DNA from: an uncultured Acetatifactor sp. | GTDB taxonomy: Bacteria > Bacillota > Clostridia > Lachnospirales > Lachnospiraceae | DNA length: 64,000 bases | Assembly (NCBI GenBank): GCA_947588705.1 | Contig: CANPYT010000006.1 | Location: 1 to 64,000, forward strand | Reading direction: 5' to 3' | Part shown: positions 15,841-24,646 of the stretch, piece by piece | Layout: each line of letters opens with the position of its first letter | Position numbering within the stretch: position 1 is the first letter of the stretch | Position numbers and translations under genes: made by a program | The notes under the pieces: model-generated | Database searches by the model: none | What the model was told of the DNA's origin: nothing | Seen by the model: only the letters and a program-made list of their open reading frames with translations

Positions 15841-16408
15841 AATGAATTTGCCAAATAAGCTGACGATTTTCCGGGTGATCCTCATTGTGCCTTTTGTGGT
15901 GCTTCTGCTGGGAGGAAATGCGGGATGGTTTGGAAGCAACGTGATGATCCCCAATGTGACTGCACTGGTCATTTTTATTGTGGCCAGCCTCACGGACCTG
16001 GCGGACGGCAAGATCGCAAGGAAATACAACATGGTCACAAACTTTGGAAAGTTTATGGATCCCCTGGCGGATAAGCTTTTAGTCTGTTCCGCGCTGATCG
16101 CGCTGGTGGAGATGGGGCGGATCCCAGCTTGGGCGGTGATCCTGATTATTGCCAGGGAGTTTATCATCAGCGGGTTCCGCCTGGTGGCCTCCGATAATGG
16201 GGTTGTCATCGCAGCCAGCTATTGGGGAAAATTTAAGACGACTTTCCAGATGGTGATGGTGTGCCTGATGATGGTCAATGTGCCCGGATGGATCGGATGG
16301 CTTGACGCGTTGACTCAGATAGTCATGTGGATCGCGCTGGTATTGACTGTGGTGTCACTTGCGGATTATCTTGTGAAGAACAAAAATGTTTTGAAGGAGC
16401 AGAGATAG
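15833..16408 (+). CDS. pgsA: CDP-diacylglycerol-glycerol-3-phosphate 3-phosphatidyltransferase
   Basis: 191 residues, multi-pass membrane protein. The CDP-alcohol phosphatidyltransferase motif is intact: DLADGKIARKY then GKFMDPLADKLL (D-x2-DG-x2-AR...G-x3-D-x3-D). Makes phosphatidylglycerol-phosphate. MNLPNKLTIFRV is the usual N-terminus. Its substrate comes from CdsA, encoded in this window at 49.9 kb. Confidence 0.95.
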   Translation: MSKMNLPNKLTIFRVILIVPFVVLLLGGNAGWFGSNVMIPNVTALVIFIVASLTDLADGKIARKYNMVTNFGKFMDPLADKLLVCSALIALVEMGRIPAWAVILIIAREFIISGFRLVASDNGVVIAASYWGKFKTTFQMVMVCLMMVNVPGWIGWLDALTQIVMWIALVLTVVSLADYLVKNKNVLKEQR

Positions 16409-16421
16409 GGGGCAGGAACGG

Positions 16422-17024
16422 ATGGAGTGGATGAAAGGAAAGGTTTTGAGCGGGCCTGGCAGGGCGCAGGAGGAAAAGCGGCAGGGCGCGGGATCCTGCG
16501 GAGCAGGGAAGCGGGGCGCGGAGGGCGGCTGTGCGGGAGACGGCGGCGCCCTGGAGAAGAAGGCAGTAGAGCGCCTTGCCGCCAGGGGGTATACCGTCAC
16601 CTGCGCAGAGTCCTGTACCGGCGGCCTGCTCTCCGGAAGGCTTGTCAATGTGCCGGGAGTGTCCGACGTGTACCGTGTGGGCTTTGTCACTTATTCGAAC
16701 CGGGCCAAGCACAGGATCCTGAAGGTGAGGAACAGAACGCTGAGAAGATTTGGCGCGGTGAGCCCGCAGACCGCCCGGGAGATGGCGTTGGGGGCGGCGC
16801 GGGCGGCGGGAGCGGATGCGGCGCTGGCGGTCACGGGTATTGCCGGGCCGGACGGAGGTACGGAAAAGAAGCCCGTAGGGCTGGTGTATATCGGATGCAG
16901 CGTCAGAGGGAAGGTCACTGTGAGGAGGTACCTTTTTTCCGGCAGCCGCAGGCAGGTGCGGGATGCCTCTGTCACGGCGGCCCTTCGGCTTTTGTGCCGG
17001 TGCCTGAAGGAAGCGGGGCGGTGA
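16422..17024 (+). CDS. CinA C-terminal-domain nicotinamide-nucleotide amidase-like protein
   Basis: 200 residues. Residues 45-200 are the PncC/CinA C-terminal domain: GYTVTCAESCTGGLLSGRL, GFVTYSNRAKHRIL, VSPQTAREMA, AVTGIAGPDGGTEKKPVGLVYIG. It deamidates NMN to nicotinate mononucleotide in pyridine-nucleotide recycling. The CinA MoCF-like N-terminal domain is absent; instead there is a 40-residue Gly/Ala/Lys-rich head of unknown use, which could be untranslated if a later start is used, although no later ATG fits well. Adjacent to recA as cinA often is. Confidence 0.88.
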   Translation: MEWMKGKVLSGPGRAQEEKRQGAGSCGAGKRGAEGGCAGDGGALEKKAVERLAARGYTVTCAESCTGGLLSGRLVNVPGVSDVYRVGFVTYSNRAKHRILKVRNRTLRRFGAVSPQTAREMALGAARAAGADAALAVTGIAGPDGGTEKKPVGLVYIGCSVRGKVTVRRYLFSGSRRQVRDASVTAALRLLCRCLKEAGR

Positions 17025-17363
17025 CCCTTTCCGCGGTCCGGCTGTGTGCCCCTCGGCCGGATCACGGTCTTTGGCCGCGTCTTTGGAGTAACGGCTGAGG
17101 GAGCGTCATTTAATGGGCAAAGTAAGTTTTTCTTGCCTGGCGGGAAAAATTGTGATAAGATTTCTATATCTGATATCTGACATTTCAAAAATGAAGGTCC
17201 GCCCCGGCGGAAACATCTTTTATTCCGGCAGTTTCGCCACAGGTTTCAGATGGATTTTGAAAGAACGGAGGTGAGACGCCTTTGAGGGAAGCTTATTGTA
17301 CATAAACCATGCTATTGTTGTATCCATAGCCGGTTCCGCGATGGACATCGGCAAAAAAGGTAG
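17025..17363. other. Intergenic region before recA
   Basis: 340 bases. It holds a possible 53-codon ORF (17113-17274) and, overlapping its stop, a strong isolated SD (GGAGGTGAG, 17267-17275) followed by TTG and only seven codons. No terminator with a T-run is evident. Confidence 0.5.
17113..17274 (+). CDS. Possible 53-residue small protein
   Basis: ATG 17113 follows GAGGGAG by 9 bases. The frame (MGKVSFSCLAGKIVIRF at the start, FRWILKERR at the end) has one short hydrophobic stretch and a basic tail. No family recognised. Codon use is less GC-biased than neighbours, so it may be a chance ORF. Confidence 0.3.
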   Translation: MGKVSFSCLAGKIVIRFLYLISDISKMKVRPGGNIFYSGSFATGFRWILKERR

Positions 17364-17420
17364 TTGACAAAACCGAACAAATGTTTTATTCTTGGATAAA
17401 CGGGATTAGAACATTTGTTC
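17364..17420 (+). promoter_or_regulatory. recA promoter with two LexA/SOS boxes
   Basis: TTGACA (17364-17369), 17-bp spacer, TATTCT (17387-17392). A perfect Firmicute SOS box GAACATTTGTTC lies at 17409-17420, and GAACAAATGTTT (17375-17386), one base off the ideal dyad, fills the spacer. LexA on both would block recA transcription. Confidence 0.85.
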
Positions 17421-17465
17421 TACAGAAAAGGATTATTACGGAAAGGGATTATAAGGAGATTTCAT

Positions 17466-18530
17466 ATGGAAAGAGAAGAAAAACTCAAAGCATTGGACGC
17501 GGCTATCAGCCAGATCGAAAAGCAGTATGGGAAAGGCGCTATCATGAAGCTGGGCGACCCATCGGCCCAGATGAACGTGGAGACGATCCCCACCGGCTCC
17601 CTGAGCCTCGATATCGCGCTGGGGCTGGGCGGCATCCCGAAGGGGAGGATCGTTGAGATCTACGGGCCGGAATCCAGCGGAAAGACTACCGTCACCCTGC
17701 ATATGATCGCGGAAGTGCAAAAGAGGGGCGGCATAGCAGGCTTTATCGACGCGGAACATGCCCTGGATCCCGTATATGCAAAGAATATCGGCGTGGACAT
17801 CGACAATCTCTATATTTCTCAGCCGGACAACGGCGAGCAGGCCATGGAGATCGCGGAGACGATGGTGCGCTCCGGGGCCATCGACATTGTGGTCGTGGAC
17901 TCTGTGGCGGCGCTGGTGCCCAAGGCGGAGATCGACGGAGATATGGGGGACAGCCACGTTGGGCTGCAGGCCCGCCTGATGTCCCAGGCGCTGCGAAAGC
18001 TGACCGCCATTATCAGCAAGTCCAATTGTACCGTGATCTTTATCAACCAGCTGCGTGAGAAGATCGGCGTTATGTTCGGCAATCCGGAGACGACCACCGG
18101 CGGCCGCGCCCTGAAATTTTACTCTTCCGTCCGCATGGACGTGCGGCGGATCGAGTCTTTAAAGCAGGGCGGAGAGGTCATCGGTAACCGCACCAGGGTA
18201 AAGGTCGTGAAAAACAAGATCGCGCCGCCCTTTAAGGAGGCGGAATTTGATATCATGTTTGGCGAGGGGATCTCCATGGTAGGCGATATCCTGGATCTGG
18301 CTGCCGACCTGGATATCATTGTAAAATCCGGGGCATGGTATGCCTACGAGGGAAATAAGATTGGCCAGGGCCGTGAAAACGCAAAACAATATCTGAAAGA
18401 GAATCCGCAGGTCTGCGCCGAAGTGGAAGCCAAGGTACGCGCCCATTACGGGTTTACCGACGGAGAGACAGCCGCCTCCGGCGGGGCACAGGCGGAAAAC
18501 GGCGGGGAAACGGCGCCCAAGGGAAAATAA
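17466..18530 (+). CDS. recA: Recombinase A
   Basis: 354 residues. Start at 17466 ([20 protein letters not shown]) with AAGGAG upstream, not the longer frame from 17415. Walker [10 protein letters not shown], the [16 protein letters not shown] segment, L1/L2 loops and [21 protein letters not shown] are all present. Drives homologous recombination and LexA cleavage. C-terminal tail is Ala/Gly-rich ([16 protein letters not shown]). Regulated by the SOS boxes immediately upstream; recX follows. Confidence 0.98.
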   Translation: MEREEKLKALDAAISQIEKQYGKGAIMKLGDPSAQMNVETIPTGSLSLDIALGLGGIPKGRIVEIYGPESSGKTTVTLHMIAEVQKRGGIAGFIDAEHALDPVYAKNIGVDIDNLYISQPDNGEQAMEIAETMVRSGAIDIVVVDSVAALVPKAEIDGDMGDSHVGLQARLMSQALRKLTAIISKSNCTVIFINQLREKIGVMFGNPETTTGGRALKFYSSVRMDVRRIESLKQGGEVIGNRTRVKVVKNKIAPPFKEAEFDIMFGEGISMVGDILDLAADLDIIVKSGAWYAYEGNKIGQGRENAKQYLKENPQVCAEVEAKVRAHYGFTDGETAASGGAQAENGGETAPKGK

Positions 18531-18550
18531 CGGAAAACGAAACGCCGTAA

Positions 18551-18600
18551 AAGAAAGCGGCAGAAAGCAGCAGAAAACAGCAGAAAGCGGCAGAAAGCAG
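18551..18600 (+). repeat. 10-bp tandem repeat in the recA-recX spacer
   Basis: Five head-to-tail copies of CAGAAAGCRG (one copy reads CAGAAAACAG). It ends 22 bases before the recX start. Confidence 0.85.
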
Positions 18601-18622
18601 AGCGACAGGAAGATCGGCAGCT

Positions 18623-19231
18623 ATGAAGATAACGCGGATAGAAGAGATGACGGGATCCCGCAGCAGGGTTTTTATTGACGGGGAATTTGCCTTTGTATTG
18701 TACAGGGGCGAACTGCGCACTTACCATATTGTGGAGGGGCAGGAGCTCTCCATGGAAGATCATGATGCCATCCTGACCCAGGTCCTGCCCCGGAGGGCAA
18801 AGCTGCGGGCGATGAATCTGCTGAAGAACAGGGAGTATACCGAAAAACAGCTCCGAGATAAACTCTGTGAGGGCGGGTATCCGGAGCAGATCGTAGAGGA
18901 GGCTCTGAGCTATGTGGAGAGTTTCCACTATATTGACGATCTGCGGTATGCGACTGCCTATATCACCTGCCATGAGGACACGCGGAGCCGGCGCAGGATT
19001 CAGCAGGATCTGCTTGGGCGCGGTATTGCGCCGGATCTTTTGGAGGAAGCCTGGCGGGAGTGGGAAGAGCAGGGCGGAAGGCAGGATGAGCAGGCCATGA
19101 TACAGGAATTGCTGCGGAAACGGGGATATGATCCGGAGACGGCCGACGGAAAAGAGAAACAGAAGCAGGGGGCTTTTTTGATGAGGCGGGGATTTTCCGG
19201 CGAGAGTGTGCGGAAGGCGCTTTTCCGATGA
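18623..19231 (+). CDS. recX: Regulatory protein RecX
   Basis: 202 residues built of three-helix repeats, with RMxxR-like features seen in ILTQVLPRRAKLRAMNLLKNREYTEKQLRDKL and EEALSYVESFHYIDDLRYA. RecX binds RecA filaments and limits them. Being downstream of recA supports the call. A short tandem repeat separates the two genes. Confidence 0.92.
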   Translation: MKITRIEEMTGSRSRVFIDGEFAFVLYRGELRTYHIVEGQELSMEDHDAILTQVLPRRAKLRAMNLLKNREYTEKQLRDKLCEGGYPEQIVEEALSYVESFHYIDDLRYATAYITCHEDTRSRRRIQQDLLGRGIAPDLLEEAWREWEEQGGRQDEQAMIQELLRKRGYDPETADGKEKQKQGAFLMRRGFSGESVRKALFR

Positions 19232-19258
19232 CGGTTCCGTTTTGCAGGGGAGCGCGTC

Positions 19259-19410
19259 AGCGCACCATTCGCAAAGCCACGCTGCCGCGCTCTCCGGCGC
19301 TGTGCGCCTGCCTTTGCTCATCAAATGGCGCTCCTTCAGCCGCCTGATTTGATGGAAAATTCGTGTAGGCACGGTTTCCCATCAAATCAGGCGGCTGGCT
19401 GAACTGTTAC
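19259..19410. mobile_element. MITE-like element, left end degraded
   Basis: Shares with the next copy the CCATTCGCAAAGCC segment, TTTGCTCAT, ATGGCGCTCC and the right terminus GGCTGAACTGTTAC (19397-19410). The left terminus is eroded. Internally, CGCCTGATTTGATGG and its inverse CCATCAAATCAGGCG make a long hairpin. Confidence 0.7.
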
Positions 19411-19431
19411 AAGATTTCGGTGAAGATTTCA

Positions 19432-19595
19432 GTAACAGTTCAGCCCGCGCCATTCGCAAAGCCGCGCTTACGCGCTTTTCGTCGCTCCGCGACTTCCTTT
19501 GCTCATGAGATGGCGCTCCCTCAGCCGCCAGACATGACGGAAAATTCGTGCGAGCACGATTTTCCGCCAAATCAGGCGGCTGGCTGAACTGTTAC
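19432..19595. mobile_element. Complete MITE-like element with 14-bp inverted termini
   Basis: 164 bp bounded by GTAACAGTTCAGCC and GGCTGAACTGTTAC, with AAGATTTCA directly on both outer sides. No ORF inside. Same family as the copies at 19259 and 5695. GTAA ends point to mobilisation by an IS66-type transposase, which is not in this window. Confidence 0.75.
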
Positions 19596-19625
19596 AAGAT
19601 TTCAACTGAAAGAAGAAATCGGTAC

Positions 19626-19654
19626 TTGACATAAGCCTGAATTGCGTATAGAAT
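19626..19654 (+). promoter_or_regulatory. Promoter of rny
   Basis: TTGACA (19626-19631), 17-bp spacer, TAGAAT (19649-19654). It starts 30 bases after the MITE. The leader of about 135 bases includes the hairpin GCCTCT-ctttc-AGAGGC (19692-19708). Confidence 0.8.
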
Positions 19655-19796
19655 TTAAGTGTTGTAAATTGCTTGTTAGAATGTTTTCAGCGCCTCTCTT
19701 TCAGAGGCATGTACATACATTCTATATAAACCGCAGGTCTGCAGCGGCCCGCGGCTAAGTGTACAATGAAAATTTAATAAGGAGGTGCTCCTGTAG

Positions 19797-21344
19797 ATGC
19801 TTATTACGATTATTGTCGCCCTTGTGGTCGCTGTGGTAGTCGCAGCCGTAACTTATCTGGCCACGGTCAATTACCAGAAGAAGTCAGCGGCAGCCACCAT
19901 CGGAAACGCGGAGGACAAGGCGAGGGAGATCATCGATGAAGCTCTGAAAACTGCGGAAGCCAAAAAGCGGGAATCTCTCCTTGAGGTCAAGGAAGAGTCC
20001 ATTCGGACTAAGAATGAGCTGGACAAGGAGATTAAGGAACGGCGGGCGGAGGCCCAGCGGTACGAGCGCAGGGTCCAGCAGAAGGAAGAGAACATCGACA
20101 AGAAAGCGGAAGCAATCGAAAAGCGTGAGAGCAGTCTGGCGGCGAGAGAGGAATCCATCAACAAGATGAAGGAAGAAGTCTCCAAGCTGAACGAGCAGCG
20201 CTTACAGGAACTGGAACGAATTTCAGGATTAACCTCTGAACAGGCAAAAGACTACTTATTGAAAATTGTTGAAGACGAAGTAAAGCATGAAACGGCCGTG
20301 ATGATCAAGGAAATGGAGAGTCGGGCCAAGGAAGAAGCAGACAAAAAGGCAAAGGAGTATGTGGTGTCCGCGATCCAGAGATGCGCGGCGGATCATGTCT
20401 CTGAGACCACTATCTCCGTTGTCCAGCTTCCCAGCGATGAGATGAAGGGAAGGATCATTGGCCGGGAGGGCCGCAACATTCGGACCCTCGAGACCATGAC
20501 AGGCGTGGATCTGATCATTGACGACACGCCGGAGGCAGTAATTCTGTCCGGTTTTGATCCGATCCGCCGCGAGGTGGCGAGGATCGCACTGGAAAAACTG
20601 ATCGTGGATGGCCGCATTCACCCCGCCAGAATCGAAGAAATGGTGGAGAAGGCTCAGAAGGAAGTGGAGATCATGATGAAGGAGGAGGGCGAGGCCGCTA
20701 CGCTGGAAGTAGGCGTACATGGCATCCACCCCGAGCTTGTCAGACTTCTGGGCAAGATGAAATTCCGGACCAGCTATGGCCAGAACGCGCTGAAGCATTC
20801 GATCGAAGTAGCGCAGCTGTCCGGGCTGCTGGCCGCGGAGATGGGATTGGACATAAGGCTTGCAAAGCGGGCCGGGCTGCTTCATGACATCGGAAAAGCG
20901 GTAGACCATGAAATGGAAGGTTCTCATATCCAGCTTGGCGTGGAGCTTTGCCGGAAATACAAGGAGAACGCAACGGTCATCAACGCTGTGGAATCTCACC
21001 ATGGCGATGTGGAACCGACATCCCTGATCGCGTGTATTGTACAAGCTGCTGATACAATATCTGCCGCGAGACCGGGAGCAAGAAGGGAGACGCTGGAGAC
21101 TTATACCAGCAGGCTGACCCAGTTAGAGGAAATAACAAACAATTTCAAAGGTGTAGAAAAATCTTTTGCTATTCAGGCAGGTCGTGAGGTTCGTGTAATG
21201 GTAGTGCCCGAGCAGATCTCTGATGCTGACATGGTGATCCTGGCCCGTGATATCTCGAAACAGATAGAGGCGGAGCTGGAGTATCCGGGTCAGATCAAGA
21301 TAAATGTGATCCGCGAGAGCCGCGTCATCGATTACGCAAAATGA
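19797..21344 (+). CDS. rny: Ribonuclease Y
   Basis: 515 residues. N-terminal membrane anchor ([20 protein letters not shown]), a long coiled coil (about 30-200), a KH domain ([24 protein letters not shown]) and an HD domain with [12 protein letters not shown]. This endonuclease starts mRNA decay at the membrane. RBS AAGGAGG precedes ATG 19797 after a 12-base spacer that can itself fold back (AGGAGGTGCTCCT). Confidence 0.97.
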   Translation: MLITIIVALVVAVVVAAVTYLATVNYQKKSAAATIGNAEDKAREIIDEALKTAEAKKRESLLEVKEESIRTKNELDKEIKERRAEAQRYERRVQQKEENIDKKAEAIEKRESSLAAREESINKMKEEVSKLNEQRLQELERISGLTSEQAKDYLLKIVEDEVKHETAVMIKEMESRAKEEADKKAKEYVVSAIQRCAADHVSETTISVVQLPSDEMKGRIIGREGRNIRTLETMTGVDLIIDDTPEAVILSGFDPIRREVARIALEKLIVDGRIHPARIEEMVEKAQKEVEIMMKEEGEAATLEVGVHGIHPELVRLLGKMKFRTSYGQNALKHSIEVAQLSGLLAAEMGLDIRLAKRAGLLHDIGKAVDHEMEGSHIQLGVELCRKYKENATVINAVESHHGDVEPTSLIACIVQAADTISAARPGARRETLETYTSRLTQLEEITNNFKGVEKSFAIQAGREVRVMVVPEQISDADMVILARDISKQIEAELEYPGQIKINVIRESRVIDYAK

Positions 21345-21415
21345 CGCCATTTCCGGTTCAAGGCTTGAAAATGAAAATTTCATAACAACAAAACAGCCGT
21401 AAAAACGGTGTAAAA

Positions 21416-21452
21416 GGAAGGATATTCTTCATAGGAGTATCCTTTCTTTTTT
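21416..21452 (+). terminator. rny intrinsic terminator
   Basis: AAGGATA (21418-21424) pairs with TATCCTT (21439-21445) with extra pairs inside, followed by CTTTTTT. Confidence 0.8.
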
Positions 21453-21481
21453 ACTTTTTTCGATTTTCTGTCATTTTTCTC

Positions 21482-21510
21482 TTGTGTAATTTTGGTTCAT
21501 ATAGTATAGT
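21482..21510 (+). promoter_or_regulatory. Probable promoter of the aminotransferase gene
   Basis: TTGTGT, 17-bp spacer, TATAGT (21505-21510). The -35 is weak but the -10 is one base off consensus. The 140-base leader beyond it shows nothing else. Confidence 0.45.
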
Positions 21511-21648
21511 AGAGCAAGTGTATGATTGTATACGATTATGCAGGACGGGGCAAAACCGTGAAAAAAGTAAGTCAGGAGCCTTCGGCCGGACCGGCGCGGG
21601 CTTCCGGAAGGTGAAAGCGCCGCGGACGGCGGCAGAATGAGAGGAAAT

Positions 21649-22938
21649 ATGAAAGCATATCAGGAAATGAGCAGAGAAGAGCTTCAGACGCTGCGGGAGC
21701 TGCTGACGGCGGAGTACGAGGACGCAAAGAAGAAAGGGCTGAAGCTGGATATGTCAAGGGGAAAGCCGGCTGTGGCACAGCTGGACATGGGAAATGATTT
21801 TCTGGACGCTTTGAATACGGACAGTCCGCTGAAAGCCCAGGACGGGGTGGACGTCCGCAATTACGGAGACATGGACGGTATCCCCGAGGCGAAAAAGCTG
21901 ATGGGGGATATTATGGGAGTGCCGGCGGAGAATGTGGTCGTCTGCGGGAATGCCAGCCTGACCATTATGTACGATACCGTTTCCCGTTCCGTCACCCATG
22001 GAGTGCTGGGGAGTACGCCCTGGTGTAAGCTCGACAAGGTGAAATTCCTGTGTCCGGCTCCGGGATATGACAGGCATTTTGCGATCACACAGCACTTTGG
22101 GATCGAGATGATCACGGTTCCCATGACGCCCCAGGGGCCTGATATGGACATGGTGGAAAAACTGACGGCGGAGGATGACAGCATCAAGGGGATCTGGTGT
22201 GTGCCTAAATATTCCAACCCTCAGGGGTATACCTACTCGGAAGAGACAGTGCGCCGCTTTGCAAATCTGAAGCCTGCGGCACAGGATTTCAGGATCTACT
22301 GGGATAACGCTTATGCGGTACACGATCTCTATGAGGACAGGCGGGATGAGCTGGCGGAGATATTGAGCCTTTGCGCGGAGGCGGGCAATCCTGACATGGT
22401 GTACGAATTTTGTTCGACCTCCAAGATCAGTTACGCCGGCAGCGGTATTTCGGCGGTGGCGGCGTCCAAAGCAAACCTGGACGAGATCCGGAAAAGCATG
22501 AAAATCCAGACAATCGGGCACGACAAGGTAAATCAGCTGCGCCATGTGCGCTATTTCAGGGATATCAATGGTATCCGGGAGCATATGAAAAAACATGCCG
22601 CATGGATGCGGCCCAAGTTCGACGCAGTCCTGAAAGTGCTGGACGAGGAGCTGAGCGGCCTCGGCATCGGGGAATGGACGCGGCCAAACGGCGGTTATTT
22701 CATCTCCTTCGAGGCGATGGACGGCTGTGCGAAGGCGATCGTGGCAAAGTGTAAGGAGGCGGGAATGGTCTTAACCGGGGCCGGAGCTACATATCCCTAC
22801 GGCGAGGATCCGAAAGACAGCAACATCCGTATTGCGCCTTCCTTCCCCACGCCGGAGGAGATGACAAAGGCGGCAGCTCTCTTCGTGCTCTGCGTAAAAC
22901 TGGTCAGTGTAGAGAAACTGTTGGAAGAAAAGAAATAG
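21649..22938 (+). CDS. Class I aminotransferase of the Ic (Asp_aminotransf/MocR-like) subgroup
   Basis: 429 residues. KLDMSRGKPAVAQLDMG at the start and the PLP lysine in EFCSTSKISYAGSGISA are typical of the PF12897-type aspartate aminotransferase group; NPQGYTYSEE and the Asp in RIYWDNAYAVHDLY fit fold-type I. Most likely transaminates aspartate, alanine or a related amino acid. GAGAGG upstream supports ATG 21649. The near-identical start context GCGGCAGAATGAGAGGAAA also precedes pyrH. Confidence 0.85.
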   Translation: MKAYQEMSREELQTLRELLTAEYEDAKKKGLKLDMSRGKPAVAQLDMGNDFLDALNTDSPLKAQDGVDVRNYGDMDGIPEAKKLMGDIMGVPAENVVVCGNASLTIMYDTVSRSVTHGVLGSTPWCKLDKVKFLCPAPGYDRHFAITQHFGIEMITVPMTPQGPDMDMVEKLTAEDDSIKGIWCVPKYSNPQGYTYSEETVRRFANLKPAAQDFRIYWDNAYAVHDLYEDRRDELAEILSLCAEAGNPDMVYEFCSTSKISYAGSGISAVAASKANLDEIRKSMKIQTIGHDKVNQLRHVRYFRDINGIREHMKKHAAWMRPKFDAVLKVLDEELSGLGIGEWTRPNGGYFISFEAMDGCAKAIVAKCKEAGMVLTGAGATYPYGEDPKDSNIRIAPSFPTPEEMTKAAALFVLCVKLVSVEKLLEEKK

Positions 22939-22949
22939 GGCATCTGGAA

Positions 22950-23495
22950 ATGGAGAAGGACATGGAAGAATATAAGAGGCTTAACAGGGAGCTGGTGGCG
23001 AAAGGGGCTATCATAGACTATTATCAGGACACCATGCTGATCCCGAACGGAAACGTGGCAAAGTGGGACCTGATCGACCATAAGGGGGCCGCGGCTGTGG
23101 TGGCGGTCCGCAGTGACGGGAAGCTTTTGATGGTCCGCCAGTACCGGAACGCGCTGGAGCGGGAAACCCTCGAGATCCCCGCCGGCGGCCTGAACGGCCG
23201 GGAGGAGCCGACGGACCGGGCCGCCATGCGGGAACTTGAGGAAGAGACAGGTTATACCTGCGACAAGGTAGAGCTTTTAAATTCCATCTATACGACGGTG
23301 GCTTTCTGTAATGAAAAGATCGATATCTATGTGGCGAGGGATCTAAAGCCGGGGAAACAGCATCTGGACGAGGATGAGTACCTGAATGTGGAAGCCTACT
23401 CCCTTGAGGAGCTGAAGCAGATGGTGTTTGACTGCAAGATCCAGGACTCCAAGACCATCTGCGCGATCATGACCTATGCCGCGAAGTTTGGCTGA
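22950..23495 (+). CDS. NUDIX hydrolase, ADP-ribose pyrophosphatase type
   Basis: 181 residues. The Nudix box is GGLNGREEPTDRAAMRELEEETGY (read in two parts: GGLNGREEPTDRA, then AMRELEEETGY), with VVRQYRNALERETLEIPAG just before it as in NudF. Cleaves ADP-ribose or similar nucleoside diphosphates. It follows the aminotransferase by 11 bases and is convergent with nagA 23 bases on. Confidence 0.9.
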   Translation: MEKDMEEYKRLNRELVAKGAIIDYYQDTMLIPNGNVAKWDLIDHKGAAAVVAVRSDGKLLMVRQYRNALERETLEIPAGGLNGREEPTDRAAMRELEEETGYTCDKVELLNSIYTTVAFCNEKIDIYVARDLKPGKQHLDEDEYLNVEAYSLEELKQMVFDCKIQDSKTICAIMTYAAKFG

Positions 23496-23518
23496 GCCGG
23501 CGGCATTTGGCCCATGCT

Positions 23519-24646
23519 TCAGAAGGAGTGGATGACTTCGCCCTGTTGGAGCACTTTTACCAGGTTCAGGTCTTTATCTGTCAGCAGGATATCCGCCCGC
23601 TTTCCGGGGGAAAGGGAACCTGCCTGACCGTAGACGCCGATGCTTTTTGCGGGATTGGCGGTGGCTGCAGTAATGGCATCCTCCAGGGGAATGCCGAAAG
23701 CCACCGCATTTTTCATGCACTGAAACAGATTTGCCGCGGAGCCCGCGATCGTGCCGTCTGCCAGGGCAGCCCTTCCGCCGCGCACCCTTACCTGCTGCCC
23801 GCCCAGGTCATATATGCCGTCCGCCATGCCCGCGGCCCGCATAGAGTCGCTGATCAGCACGATCCTGCCGGGGAACAGCCTGAATGCGGCCCGGACGGCG
23901 CTTTCGTGCACATGGATGCCGTCGCAGATAAGCTCCGCCATACAGTCCGGCGTCTCCGACGCGGCGCCGACCAGCCCCGGCGCCCGGTGGTTCAGGGGCG
24001 GCATGGCGTTAAAGAGATGGGTCACATGGGTGGCGCCCGCCTGGAACGCCCGGCGGGCCAGGCCATAATCCGCAGAGGTGTGCCCCAGGGATACGGTGAC
24101 TTTTTTTCCGATGTCCGCGATCAGCTCCAGGGCGCCCTCCCGGTCCGGGGCCACGGTAGTCAGCAGGATCCTTCCCTTTGCGGCCTTTTGGCACGTTTCA
24201 AAAAATGCGGGATCCGGCGCGGCGATCCAGTCTTCCCTGTGGGCGCCTTTTTTCGCGGGATCCAGAAAAGGCCCCTCCATGTTGATACCCAGGACATGGG
24301 CCAGCCCCGGCCTGTCCGTAAATTCTCCTACGGTTTTAAGCACCCGCAGAAGCTTTTCCCTCGGGAGGGTCATGGTGGTGGGGCAATAGGATGTGATGCC
24401 GTTCTCCAATTCATAAGCCAGTATGCGCTCCAGGTCTTGGGGATTCCCGTCGGAAACATCCTGCCCCATGGCGCCGTGGCTGTGAATGTCTATAAGCCCC
24501 GGGAGCACCAGAAGCCCCTCGGCGGACAGGACAATTTCGTCCGATGCAGATGCCGGACAATCCGCGATCCTGCCCCCGTCCACAAAGAGGTCTTTTTTCT
24601 CCCAGCTACCGTCCTCACGGAAAACCGTTCCGCCCTTAATTATCAT
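23519..24646 (-). CDS. nagA: N-acetylglucosamine-6-phosphate deacetylase
   Basis: 375 residues, amidohydrolase fold. Metal motif IDIHSHGAMGQDV, then GITSYCPTTM, NMEGPFLDP, VSLGHTSADY, THLFNAMPPLNHRAPG and LISDSMRAAG, all characteristic of NagA. Removes acetate from GlcNAc-6-P. It overlaps nagB by 11 bases, so the two steps to fructose-6-phosphate are co-expressed. Confidence 0.96.
   Translation of the reverse strand: MIIKGGTVFREDGSWEKKDLFVDGGRIADCPASASDEIVLSAEGLLVLPGLIDIHSHGAMGQDVSDGNPQDLERILAYELENGITSYCPTTMTLPREKLLRVLKTVGEFTDRPGLAHVLGINMEGPFLDPAKKGAHREDWIAAPDPAFFETCQKAAKGRILLTTVAPDREGALELIADIGKKVTVSLGHTSADYGLARRAFQAGATHVTHLFNAMPPLNHRAPGLVGAASETPDCMAELICDGIHVHESAVRAAFRLFPGRIVLISDSMRAAGMADGIYDLGGQQVRVRGGRAALADGTIAGSAANLFQCMKNAVAFGIPLEDAITAATANPAKSIGVYGQAGSLSPGKRADILLTDKDLNLVKVLQQGEVIHSF

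Noticed and set aside
14440-16209. Minus-strand 589-codon open frame
   Set aside because: Opposite rimO and pgsA, low-complexity His/Pro/Arg-rich product, no RBS.
19655-19796. Riboswitch in the rny leader
   Set aside because: One small hairpin only; no match to any riboswitch core that I know.
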